DNA of 42,901 nt, taken from Euryarchaeota archaeon ADurb.BinA087 (lineage in GTDB: Archaea > Halobacteriota > Methanomicrobia > Methanomicrobiales > Methanospirillaceae). Location: positions 1-42,901 of the forward strand of contig MVZQ01000002.1 in assembly GCA_002068435.1 (NCBI GenBank), given 5' to 3'. Within the stretch, counting starts at the first letter, position 1; each line of letters opens with the position of its first letter. Positions 32,838 to 41,006 of the stretch are shown in pieces. Position numbers and translations under genes: made by a program. The notes below the pieces were generated by a model. That model was not told the DNA's origin. It did no database searches and saw nothing but the letters and a program-made list of their open reading frames with translations.

Positions 32838-33959
32838 ATGCCCAAGGATTCCAGACCCCCGCTCCGGTTTGGTATCGGTGAACTGGCTGGCAGCCTTGGC
32901 GATTTCGGGACCATCCTCCCTCTCTCCCTCGCCCTTGCCGCAACCGGTGCCCTTGGGATCGGTCCTGTTCTCCTTTTTCTTGGGATCTGGTTCATCGTAA
33001 CAGGGTATTATTACCGGTACCCCGTTCCGGTGGAGCCGATGAAGGCGATTGCCGTCATCGCAGTTGCTGCGGGGATGTCGGGAGGAGAGATCGCCGCTGC
33101 CGGGCTCATCCTTGGGGGAATCTTCCTCATCTTCGGATGTACCAATATTCTTGAAATAATTGAACGATACATTCCGCTCCCCGTGGTCCGTGGTATCCAG
33201 CTGGGACTGGCCCTCCTCCTCCTCAGGACCGCTGCAGGGTACATTCTTCCCGATCCCGGGTTTTTCCTGCTCGGTGCCCTCATCATCATAGCGGGATTTC
33301 TCGTAGCAACCCACTTCCGTGTCCCGGACCTCTCATCCATTGCCGTGATTGCCGTCGCGATTGTTGCCGGCATAATCATACAGGGCTTCCCCCCCATCAG
33401 TACCCTCTCCCTCACCCTCATTGCCGTCCCTTCCTGGTCTGAAATAATCGCTTCACTTGCCGACCTGGTTCTTCCCCAGGCTATCCTTACCATTACCAAT
33501 GCAATTCTCGCGACCTCGCTCCTCGCAAAGGACCTTTTTTCTGCGGATATCCGGCCAAAAAAGCTCTCCCTCACCATCGGGCTCATGAACCTCACCTCGA
33601 TTCCCTTTGGGGGGATGCCCATGTGCCACGGCGCCGGGGGGATGGCAGGACAGTACCGGTTCGGGGCAAGGACCGGGGGGGCGAACATCTATGCAGGAAT
33701 CATCCTTATCGGGGCTGCACTGCTCTTTGCAAGCACTGCATGGCTCGGACTGATCTCACCCGGGTTCTATGCTGCCCTCCTGATCTTTGTCGCGATAGAA
33801 CTGGCACGGCACGGGGTGAAGACCAGTTCCTACCTCGTAACCATCACCACGGCAGTCCTCTCGTTAGTCGCCTCAATGACCGTGGCCTTTATCGCAGGAA
33901 TGTGCCTTGCATATGGTATTCCTTATCTCATGAAACAGATCGGAGAAAAAAACAGGTGA
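32838..33959 (+). CDS. MOT1-type molybdate transporter
   Basis: The 373-residue protein is almost wholly hydrophobic, with about ten membrane segments, and carries the two MOT1 (putative sulfate/molybdate transporter) motifs: GELAGSLGDFGTILPLSLAL near the N-terminus with PVPVEPMKAIAVIAVAAGMS, and IPFGGMPMCHGAGGMAGQYR with FGARTGG in the second half. MOT1 proteins are high-affinity molybdate permeases known from plants, algae and some prokaryotes. The gene begins 26 bases after the mos-like stop and is probably co-transcribed with it, linking import directly to storage. It provides a non-ABC uptake route alongside ModABC and TupBC. Confidence 0.9.
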   Translation: MPKDSRPPLRFGIGELAGSLGDFGTILPLSLALAATGALGIGPVLLFLGIWFIVTGYYYRYPVPVEPMKAIAVIAVAAGMSGGEIAAAGLILGGIFLIFGCTNILEIIERYIPLPVVRGIQLGLALLLLRTAAGYILPDPGFFLLGALIIIAGFLVATHFRVPDLSSIAVIAVAIVAGIIIQGFPPISTLSLTLIAVPSWSEIIASLADLVLPQAILTITNAILATSLLAKDLFSADIRPKKLSLTIGLMNLTSIPFGGMPMCHGAGGMAGQYRFGARTGGANIYAGIILIGAALLFASTAWLGLISPGFYAALLIFVAIELARHGVKTSSYLVTITTAVLSLVASMTVAFIAGMCLAYGIPYLMKQIGEKNR

Positions 33960-34142
33960 TAGGTGTGCCGGAAGAATCCCACTCATATTGACCATGGACA
34001 TGGGGGTTCCGGCATGACTCCTGGTGTTATCACAGAGCGATGTACAGGGTCACACATGTTCCTGGGATGCATGACCATTAATGGATATGAAGAGGAAATA
34101 TATAAAATTATTTTATGAAATTCAAAAATTAATTGAATTCAT

Positions 34143-34643
34143 TTAATCACTCTTCGTTCCCGAGAACCGGTCATCAGACCGGGTGGTGGTGAAATGGGCT
34201 CCCTCCGATGGAAACCACCCGGTCCGTTCCGAGCAGAAGGCATCACATTCGGGAAGGTAGGGCTTTATGTCAAGCAGGGGAGTCTCATCGAGCATGTCCA
34301 CTCCGCTGATCTGCAGGCAGGTTCCTTCCCTTCCCATGAGGGAGACGATGGATATCCCAATCGGGTTGGGACGATTGGGTGCCCTTGTAGAAAAGACTCC
34401 GTGCGGGCGGGTGTCAAGAAAAGGTACCAGCTGAAGTCGGCACGTCCTGGAACGGTGAAAATGGTAGATGAGCATGATACGCGAGAATCCCTCGATATCC
34501 ATCAGCCCATCAGCAAATTCGGGGTAAATTTCGACGGTGCCTGTTATCTCTCTGCCCCCGTCCGGCTGGATGGGCATTCCTGTCGGTTCCGCAAAAGGGG
34601 TATGGATAATACCGATAGGTTCGAACCAGATCTTTTGTCTCAT
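34143..34643 (-). CDS. trmO: tRNA (m6t6A37) methyltransferase TrmO-like
   Basis: ATG 34643 follows AGGTGAG. The 166-residue product has the family order: FEPIGIIHTPFAEPTGMPIQ, TVEIYPEFADGLMDIEGFSR, the PHGVFSTRAPNRPNPIGIS signature, and GVDMLDETPLLDIKPYLPE. TrmO (YaeB/TsaA, COG1720) methylates the threonylcarbamoyl-adenosine at position 37 of tRNA in E. coli using SAM. Archaeal COG1720 members vary and their targets are less certain. It converges with MOT1 and lies in a molybdenum cluster, and a broken relative sits at 28858-29299 near moeA, so a role tied to the cluster cannot be excluded. Confidence 0.88.
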   Translation of the reverse strand: MRQKIWFEPIGIIHTPFAEPTGMPIQPDGGREITGTVEIYPEFADGLMDIEGFSRIMLIYHFHRSRTCRLQLVPFLDTRPHGVFSTRAPNRPNPIGISIVSLMGREGTCLQISGVDMLDETPLLDIKPYLPECDAFCSERTGWFPSEGAHFTTTRSDDRFSGTKSD

Positions 34644-34947
34644 CGTATCTCACCTTCATAACCGGTGATCAGGTGGAATGAGGTATGGCATCCGCCCTTC
34701 GCAACCCGAAATGGCTGATTTGAAGGCACACACGACCTCCCATGCCAACGATGGGTGCAATCACGTGAATCTGACCGATCGGATCGCTCTGTTTTTGCAA
34801 TCCCGGATTCGATCGACAGCAATAGCACCCTCCCCTCAAAATCCCTCACTATTCAGCGAATCTCCATCTTGCCAACTAAAAAACCTGTACTGCTTGTAAA
34901 GTAACCTTGATTACTGCAAAACAGGGTAAAACAAAAAAAGAAGATAT
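34644..34947. other. Intergenic region, no gene recognised
   Basis: Between the trmO start and the tupA-wtpA stop, both on the minus strand. Short open frames exist on both strands but show no motif, good start or ribosome site. The minus-strand poly-T at 34933-34939 ends the upstream gene; the trmO promoter must lie in the remainder. Confidence 0.4.
34933..34939 (-). terminator. T7 terminator after tupA-wtpA fusion
   Basis: A7 on the plus strand (T7 on the minus strand) about ten bases after the stop codon at 34948. Confidence 0.5.
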
Positions 34948-36879
34948 CTAGGCCATCACCACGCCGCTCTCCTTTAATGCTGCCGGGACATTCCCATAAC
35001 CGAGTGGCGGACTGATGACTTCCTGGCCGTCAGCGGTGAGGATATCCTGGCCTGTCTGGCTGATCAGGATCTTGATGAATTCGAGTCCAAGGTCCGGGCT
35101 CCGAGCATTCTTTGGAACGGTAACAGCATAGATGATAGGTGTACCTGTCTCCGTTGCAGTAGTGGTTCCGCTGACACGTTTTACTTTGACTGTTGCGTAC
35201 GAATCCGCGTTCTCCTGGGCGGAGAGGTCCATTCCCACTGGGAGTTCGATATACGGCAGACCGTTCTGGATTGCTACGCTGCTGTATTCGATCGCATAGT
35301 CAGCCTTCCCCTCTTTTAAGATGGCAACCACATCAGGACCGGATTTTCCAATCACGAGCTTTCCATCAGGGGTGGGCTTGGTCACATCAATGGTGTACTT
35401 CCCATCAGAGAATGTCCTCGTCATCTTGCTGTGAGAAGCAAGGAGGCTCGAAAAGATCGTGTCAACGCCATAGACGCGCTCCGCAAGCTGTACCGACATG
35501 ACCGCACGGTATCCCGCAGGATCGGTGTTTGGATCGCTGATCACGTACTTGACATCCGGGGTGTTCAGGATCTCGTACCAATTGTCAGCAGTGATCTGAT
35601 CGTTGTACTTGCTCTGGTTGGTATACACCACGACCATGTGGTTCTTTGCAAACGTCACATAGTAATCGGCGTAGGTCGGGTACATCAGGGTCGGGATGAG
35701 GTAGGCATCGGCTGAAGCGAGCACATCTGCCTTCTTGCCCTGTTTTGTGATCTTCTCGATCATGGTGACACTGCCTCCCCCAAAGAGCTGGGCATCGACC
35801 AGCGGGAACTGGCTCTCATATGCCGTCTCAATCTTTGCGAAGGGTGCATTGAGGCTTCCGGCATTGAAGACCGTCATCGGTTCGATTGCGGTTGCTTCTC
35901 CGGTACAGACACAGTTGAACTTGGCGCAGTCACCGTTCATTGCAGAGAAGAGGTTCTTCCCGTACTTATCCTTGCCATAATTCTCAATATCGGCCTGGGT
36001 CTGTGGTGAGATCAGGAAGTTCACGAAGTTGTTCGCCATCTCGATCTTTTCTGTTGTCGTCTTGTCGTTGTATACCGTGATTACGGAATAGACGTTGAGC
36101 AGGATAGCGCCTTCACTCACAACAGGTTGCAAGTCGAGATCGCCCTGGTAGGCAAGATAGGTCCCTTCATCGGTCAGGGTGTAGGCTCCTTTCTCTGATG
36201 CGAGCTGGAGCGTCTCGCCCATCCCTCTGCCAGCCTCGATATACCAGTTGCCTGATTTCTGGACATCCTTGGTATAATTGTACTTTGCAGAGGCCCAGAC
36301 GGCCTTTTCAGCAGAATGAGTCCCCGAATTGTCACCACGCGAAACGAACATCACACCGGGGGTGTTTGCCTTCCCCTTGGTAAGGATGGTCGTGAATGCC
36401 TGCTCGGGGGTCATTCCCTTCACACCGGCGGGATCACTTTCAGGCCCGACAATGATAAAGTAGTTGTAGGCAAAGCAACGCCTGTTCAACCCGGCACCAT
36501 CCTCCATGTAGGTAACCTCCTGTGAGGGAGAGTGGACGGCCAGGATATCACAATCGCCTTTCTTTGCGACTTCGATGGCCTTCCCGGTACCCTGTGAGGT
36601 GATCAGGAGTTCGGCGTTATACTGCTCCTCAAACTTCGGTTTCAGGTAGTCAAGGAGCCCCGTATCGTAGAGACTCGTTGTGGTTGCAAGGAGCACTTTT
36701 GTTTTTGGTCCGACGGGAGTTGTCGGAACAGTGGTCATATTGCCAGTCTCACTGGGGGTAGGGGTCACGGTAGGAGTGCCACTGCCCGGCTCGGTTGTTG
36801 TGCAGCCTGCAAAGGTTGCAAAGCCAACAACCAAGAGAGTAAGGATTATGAAAATGCTGATCTGCTTCTTCAATGCCAT
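34948..36879 (-). CDS. Fused TupA-WtpA substrate-binding lipoprotein
   Basis: One uninterrupted 643-residue frame. A signal peptide with lipobox (ATFAGC, Cys28) and a Thr/Pro-rich linker lead into a TupA-like domain (about 58-325): VLLATTTSLYDTGLLDYLKP, ITSQGTGKAIEVAKKGDCDI, VSRGDNSGTHSAEKAVW. A second, WtpA-like domain (about 335-635) follows: TVFNAGSLNAPFAKIETAYE, KITKQGKKADVLASADAYLI, DNWYEILNTPDVKYVISDPN, DPAGYRAVMSVQLAERVYG and YAIEYSSVAIQNGLPYIELP, keeping the Asp and Glu that complete octahedral oxyanion coordination in known WtpA proteins. Both halves are tungstate/molybdate binders of different families. No permease adjoins; TupBC at 12066-13833 lacks a binding protein and could be the partner. 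The two halves may load one transporter or bind different oxyanions. Confidence 0.9.
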   Translation of the reverse strand: MALKKQISIFIILTLLVVGFATFAGCTTTEPGSGTPTVTPTPSETGNMTTVPTTPVGPKTKVLLATTTSLYDTGLLDYLKPKFEEQYNAELLITSQGTGKAIEVAKKGDCDILAVHSPSQEVTYMEDGAGLNRRCFAYNYFIIVGPESDPAGVKGMTPEQAFTTILTKGKANTPGVMFVSRGDNSGTHSAEKAVWASAKYNYTKDVQKSGNWYIEAGRGMGETLQLASEKGAYTLTDEGTYLAYQGDLDLQPVVSEGAILLNVYSVITVYNDKTTTEKIEMANNFVNFLISPQTQADIENYGKDKYGKNLFSAMNGDCAKFNCVCTGEATAIEPMTVFNAGSLNAPFAKIETAYESQFPLVDAQLFGGGSVTMIEKITKQGKKADVLASADAYLIPTLMYPTYADYYVTFAKNHMVVVYTNQSKYNDQITADNWYEILNTPDVKYVISDPNTDPAGYRAVMSVQLAERVYGVDTIFSSLLASHSKMTRTFSDGKYTIDVTKPTPDGKLVIGKSGPDVVAILKEGKADYAIEYSSVAIQNGLPYIELPVGMDLSAQENADSYATVKVKRVSGTTTATETGTPIIYAVTVPKNARSPDLGLEFIKILISQTGQDILTADGQEVISPPLGYGNVPAALKESGVVMA

Positions 36880-36945
36880 AGGCGTTCGGGTTAACTTTTC
36901 GATTGGGAATAAATGAATATTGTTATTGCTTAGGGATCAGTAAAC

Positions 36946-36963
36946 CAATTGTATTATCAATTG
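36946..36963. promoter_or_regulatory. Repeated CAATTG pair upstream of tupA-wtpA
   Basis: CAATTG at 36946-36951 and again at 36958-36963, six bases apart, each self-complementary. They lie 67-84 bases before the start. Could be an operator; weak evidence in AT-rich DNA. Confidence 0.3.
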
Positions 36964-37107
36964 ATTATACCAGGTAATCCATCTCCCTTAATCATCCAAT
37001 CTCTCTTTTCAATCAGAAAGGAGAGAGAACAGGATGAAGAGGATGTTTTTCTGTCCTATTATCGTACTCTTATCTCCGACACTCGGTTTTGGCTAATTAC
37101 ATGAGAA

Positions 37108-37626
37108 TTATCCTTTTCTCCTGCGAACCAGGATGAGACCTGCACCTAACATTCCTGCCAGGCAGAGTGGAATCACATCGGTCCCGAGTCCCGGATCTGA
37201 CATCCGGGTGAATGTTACGTTGGTCTTAGCAAAAGATACCGATCCTGAATGAGGAAGGCCGAGAGGGAGGTTCACAACATATACGGTATAGGTCCCGGGG
37301 ATCAGCCTGCCTGCAAGGTAATTGGTGTCCCAGATATATCGCCAGGTTCCATCGGGGTTCACGTATGCCGAGGTGAAGTACCCATGACCCGCGGGGAGAT
37401 TCAGGTTCTCCAGACAGACCCCGCGTTTGTCAAGACTTGGTCCGGACACCAGCAGGAATACTGCGATAGTGCCCTTTGCATCAGTGCTCCCGTTCAGTTC
37501 GAGCCGTTCACCGATCGCGGATAACTCTGGAAGTGCCGAGATGGTTAGGTGATCTGCTGTACAGCCCTGGATCAGGAGCGCGGACACGAGCACTGAGAGG
37601 AGAACCAGATACTGCCTTCCCTGCAC
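37108..37626 (-). CDS. Small secreted/lipoprotein-like protein with C-terminal anchor
   Basis: The 172-residue product begins with a signal sequence and lipobox-like LLIQGC (Cys22). The body is a beta-sandwich type: LSAIGERLELNGSTDAKGTI, then VNPDGTWRYIWDTNYLAGRL and IPGTYTVYVVNLP. A C-terminal membrane helix (DVIPLCLAGMLGAGLILV) is followed by RRRKG, so the protein should be tied to the cell surface at its C-terminus. Similar domains occur in archaeal S-layer-associated proteins, but I cannot name the family. The neighbours give no clue: tupA-wtpA lies about 230 bases downstream on the same strand. Confidence 0.75.
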   Translation of the reverse strand: MQGRQYLVLLSVLVSALLIQGCTADHLTISALPELSAIGERLELNGSTDAKGTIAVFLLVSGPSLDKRGVCLENLNLPAGHGYFTSAYVNPDGTWRYIWDTNYLAGRLIPGTYTVYVVNLPLGLPHSGSVSFAKTNVTFTRMSDPGLGTDVIPLCLAGMLGAGLILVRRRKG

Positions 37627-37906
37627 AGAGAAGTGTCTCTTGTCATTCCGGGTTCAAGATTTCGCTCGTGAATGCGATTCGAGGTACTATTTACAATTTT
37701 TCGAAAATAAATGGGGAACAGCAGAAATAACCGATGATGTTCACCAGTCAAGGGTAGGAAAGGAATCTTCTGAATAGTGGAGGAATCCCAAAAATATCAC
37801 TTGCTCAGAGGTGGAAAACCGGCACCCCCTCTTGGAAAGGATTCACAAAGTACTTCAGGCTCTGCTGTTGATAAGATGATGTTATCAGGTGTATTTTCGG
37901 GTTTCT

Positions 37907-39205
37907 TCAGAACTCAACCACCATCACCGCTTCTTCTTCCTCCCGAAGTTCCCCTTTCAGGTGCCTGGCGTCGAACTGGTAGCTCTCCCAGGGATCATAC
38001 TCCTCATACAGTTCGCATTTGTCCAGCACATCGACCAGCTCTTTGAGGAATATCCGGGGAATGACATCGATCCGCCCCCCGAATTTCCCCGTAAGCCTGT
38101 TGATCATGGCCCTGATGAACCGGTGTGAGACCCTGGTTCGGTCAACCTCGCCATACGCCTCTGAATAGATGGTAATAACCTTTGAGGCCACCTGCTCGAG
38201 TTTCTTTGCATCGAACTTGGAGAGCGAGATCTGGGGCTGGCGGGGATTTCTGAATTCACCGCTCTCAGTAACACCGATCCGGTCAGCGAGAGGCGGGATC
38301 GAACGAATACCCCTCGGTCCTTCAAAAAAGGCCGGAGTACCGGTGAAGAAGAAGTAACAGTAGGGCATCTCGCCACGATCAAGGGAATCAATGATCAACC
38401 GGAGGGTGGTATATCCCTTCTCACGCTGATTCCTCGGGAGCGTCTGCGTCGTCTCAAGCTCGTCGATTGCGACCGCAAGCCCCGCATAACCGGCGTTCAC
38501 GATGATCCGGACGAGTGCACGGAGGAAGACGAGCGCAAACGTCTCATCGACATCACCCTTTATCCCTGCCTTGGCCTTGAAATCCCTGCCGATGTTCGGC
38601 TCTGCAGAGATCCAGCCGATAGCAGACTGCGCCGTCTGGAAATCGCCTGCATTGTTTGCCCGGTAGTAGGTCCGGAGAGCCGCAGCAAGGGACGAATTCA
38701 TCTCTGATATCCCGGCAAGAGCGGTTTCTATCTCCTTGAGTGTGGCAATCTCGAGACTGTCTTCCGGAAGGGGGTGGTCGCTCACTTTCAGGAGACGTTC
38801 CTCAATGGAGAAGAGCCATGTGTCGATTACTGCCTTCATGGCGTGCTCTTCTTCCCGTGTCCGGAGGGTCGCGCAGATCTGCTGGTACATCCCTTTCAGC
38901 TTATAGAGGGGGGATGCTGGGGAGATCACCACATGGGCAGTGACAAAGTTCTTCTCCCGGGCTATCTCAAGGGCTCTCGCGACAAGAAAGGTCTTGCCGC
39001 TCCCGTAATCACCGCGAATAAACTTCAGGTCTCCTCCGCCATCTGAGACATAATCGAGCTGGGAGGCGATAACCCCCTCCTCAACATCAATCCCGACCGC
39101 AATCCGTTCAAGGCCGCCAGCCGGCACCGTTCCACGCCGGAGTGCATTGATAATGTTGACACTCCCGGTCTTCCTCTTGTCCCCATGGTCAGCCAGTATA
39201 GGCAT
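37907..39205 (-). CDS. BREX-type P-loop ATPase (DUF2791, BrxD-like)
   Basis: ATG 39205 has GGGGTGAG five bases upstream and overlaps the stop of the TPR gene by 17 bases; 432 residues. N-terminal NIINALRRGTVPAGGLERIA and VGIDVEE precede Walker A (GDYGSGKTFLVARALE, 65-80); AVAIDELETTQTLPRNQREK is the Walker B region with its downstream Q-R segment; FFFTGTPAFFEGPRGI looks like sensor 1. This order is that of the DUF2791/BrxC-BrxD superfamily of BREX ATPases, AAA-like proteins used in phage defence and related conflict systems. No other BREX gene (methylase, phosphatase, BrxC, helicase) is present. Its partners here are the TPR and glycosyltransferase genes, so its job may be different. Confidence 0.85.
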   Translation of the reverse strand: MPILADHGDKRKTGSVNIINALRRGTVPAGGLERIAVGIDVEEGVIASQLDYVSDGGGDLKFIRGDYGSGKTFLVARALEIAREKNFVTAHVVISPASPLYKLKGMYQQICATLRTREEEHAMKAVIDTWLFSIEERLLKVSDHPLPEDSLEIATLKEIETALAGISEMNSSLAAALRTYYRANNAGDFQTAQSAIGWISAEPNIGRDFKAKAGIKGDVDETFALVFLRALVRIIVNAGYAGLAVAIDELETTQTLPRNQREKGYTTLRLIIDSLDRGEMPYCYFFFTGTPAFFEGPRGIRSIPPLADRIGVTESGEFRNPRQPQISLSKFDAKKLEQVASKVITIYSEAYGEVDRTRVSHRFIRAMINRLTGKFGGRIDVIPRIFLKELVDVLDKCELYEEYDPWESYQFDARHLKGELREEEEAVMVVEF

Positions 39206-41006
39206 ATATCTCACCCCCTTTTCCTGAACCCTTCTTTACAATTATGGGAAACCCGGATAAAGCACCTTTCTGCATAATCCGGTTCATGATTCCGACCACC
39301 CTCCGGGTGTTCAGGAGCTGACGGAGATCCATTTCGCTCGCTTCACGGTGGGTTCTGAGGAACTCGATGATCACCTTCTCCTGTTCATCGCATGAATCTA
39401 TGAAGTTCTGGAGTGCCTCATCCCTTTCATCTTTTACGGGATCTGCCCTTCTCGGGGTAAGGGCAGGGGTGTCGGAGAGCGTCTGCTCTTTGCAGGTTTT
39501 GATCAGCTCGAGAAAATCTTCCGGCCTTATATGAGAAGAACCGGATGGAACGATATCGAGGCCTCTCAGGCAGTACTCCTTGCAGCTCTGGTAATCCCTG
39601 CATTTCAACGCCTCACTCGCAGAGAGAAGGTATGCGACCGAAAGGTATTCGAATCCGTCCGAACCCAGGGTCGGAATATGTCCCTCAAGCACGCTGACGA
39701 GACGGTCAAGGATCCTCTGTTGCGAGAAAAACCTCCATTCCTCTTCGAGGATGAATCCGGCGAGCGATTCAAGATCCCTGGTTTTCCGCACATTGTTCAG
39801 AATGTAAAGGAGAACCTTCTCGCCCTCCCTCCGTTCAGCCTGCCTGGCAAGGTAACGGGCATACGCAATGCCGCCGGACAGGTAATCGCTCCTATATGCC
39901 CGGTAATAATATGACTGCGCCTCGGCATGATCGCCGATATCCTCATACAGCTTTGCAGACTCGATGAGGCAGACCACATGGGGGGTCGCTGATACCTGCA
40001 GAAGGAATCGGGCGACTGCATCCCTGACCGGGTAATACGTCAGGAGATATTCACGGTATCCGGCCAGAAGGTCAGACAGGAATCCTGGATCATCGATATC
40101 TGACAGTGTCTCCCTGATCAGGTACTCAAAACAACCGAGGGCTTTCTCTCGCTCCCCGGCCATCGCGTTCAGCCTGCAGAGGAGGAGCCGTATACGCGGG
40201 TGTGAACCTGATCGGTCATCATCGAGGAGATCCCTCACTACTTGGAGCGCATCAGCAGGCTTCCCTGCAGAGAGGAGCAGTTGAGCATAATCGTATCCGA
40301 TTCCCGTATCTCCCAGGGCTGAGAAGAATTCGCGATATTCCTGCTCCGCAGATCCGGGATAGTCCCGTGAAAGAGCCTGCAGGTACAGCCGGGCAGATTC
40401 AAGAGACCCAGTCTTCCGGTGTGCCCCCAGTGCTTCGCGGGCGGCTTCGGAAAAAATACCCGCACCCATGAGGGCAGCGATATGGTCCATGTCAGCATCG
40501 GTATGCCTGATGGAAGACTGGTATACCACAAGTGCTTCCCGTGCCTGGCCGGCAGAAGTGAGCGCCTGTATCAACAGGCGTTGGTCTTCTTCTTTTCCGG
40601 AGAGTTGTGCAATTTTTTTAAGGACCGGGATGGCACGCCGGTAGTCGCGCTGTGCCATGAGGCAGGCAGCATAGCTCCTGAGTGCCTCCAGGTTGCCGGG
40701 ATCGAGCGTGATAGCCCGGATGTATTCGGCAACCGCGGCGTCTTCATGTTTTCGTTCCAGTATCTTTCCAAGAAAACTGTGGAGGTAAGACGAATCAGGC
40801 ATCCCGTGGAGCAGGTCCCGCACCAGTACCTCTGCCTCGTCCATCCGGTCGAGATTGAACAGGTTTCTCGCTGCCAGAATGGGGATCTGGGTGTCGGTAC
40901 CCTGCTCCCCGGCAGCACGGCAAATCTCGAGGGAGTCGGGATATTTTCCCTCTTCAAAGAGCCTGAAGGCCTGCCTGACGGACTCCTCCCGATACTCCTT
41001 ATCCAT
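39189..41006 (-). CDS. TPR protein with C-terminal winged-helix-like domain
   Basis: ATG 41006 follows AGGGGG by eight bases and overlaps the glycosyltransferase stop by eight bases. Of 605 residues, about 1-490 are helical tetratricopeptide-type repeats (AFRLFEEGKYPDSLEICRAA, AAVAEYIRAITLDPGNLEAL, YRRAIPVLKKIAQLSGKEED, SAKLYEDIGDHAEAQSYYYR). After a charged linker (PRRADPVKDERDEALQNFID) the end is EQEKVIIEFLRTHREASEMD, LRQLLNTRRVVGIMNRIMQK and IVKKGSGKGGEIYAY, a pattern of helices and a beta wing like an archaeal winged helix. The protein likely docks partners by its repeats and may touch DNA or another protein by its tail. It links a glycosyltransferase and a BREX-type ATPase in one operon. 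Confidence 0.8.
   Translation of the reverse strand: MDKEYREESVRQAFRLFEEGKYPDSLEICRAAGEQGTDTQIPILAARNLFNLDRMDEAEVLVRDLLHGMPDSSYLHSFLGKILERKHEDAAVAEYIRAITLDPGNLEALRSYAACLMAQRDYRRAIPVLKKIAQLSGKEEDQRLLIQALTSAGQAREALVVYQSSIRHTDADMDHIAALMGAGIFSEAAREALGAHRKTGSLESARLYLQALSRDYPGSAEQEYREFFSALGDTGIGYDYAQLLLSAGKPADALQVVRDLLDDDRSGSHPRIRLLLCRLNAMAGEREKALGCFEYLIRETLSDIDDPGFLSDLLAGYREYLLTYYPVRDAVARFLLQVSATPHVVCLIESAKLYEDIGDHAEAQSYYYRAYRSDYLSGGIAYARYLARQAERREGEKVLLYILNNVRKTRDLESLAGFILEEEWRFFSQQRILDRLVSVLEGHIPTLGSDGFEYLSVAYLLSASEALKCRDYQSCKEYCLRGLDIVPSGSSHIRPEDFLELIKTCKEQTLSDTPALTPRRADPVKDERDEALQNFIDSCDEQEKVIIEFLRTHREASEMDLRQLLNTRRVVGIMNRIMQKGALSGFPIIVKKGSGKGGEIYAYTG

Noticed and set aside
32451-33314. A 287-codon minus-strand open frame across the mos-like and MOT1 genes
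   Set aside because: It crosses two well-supported genes in antisense and shows low-complexity charged sequence typical of a shadow frame.
37907-39205. A complete BREX phage-defence locus
   Set aside because: Only the DUF2791 ATPase is present; the methylase, alkaline-phosphatase-like, BrxC and helicase genes are absent on both sides.
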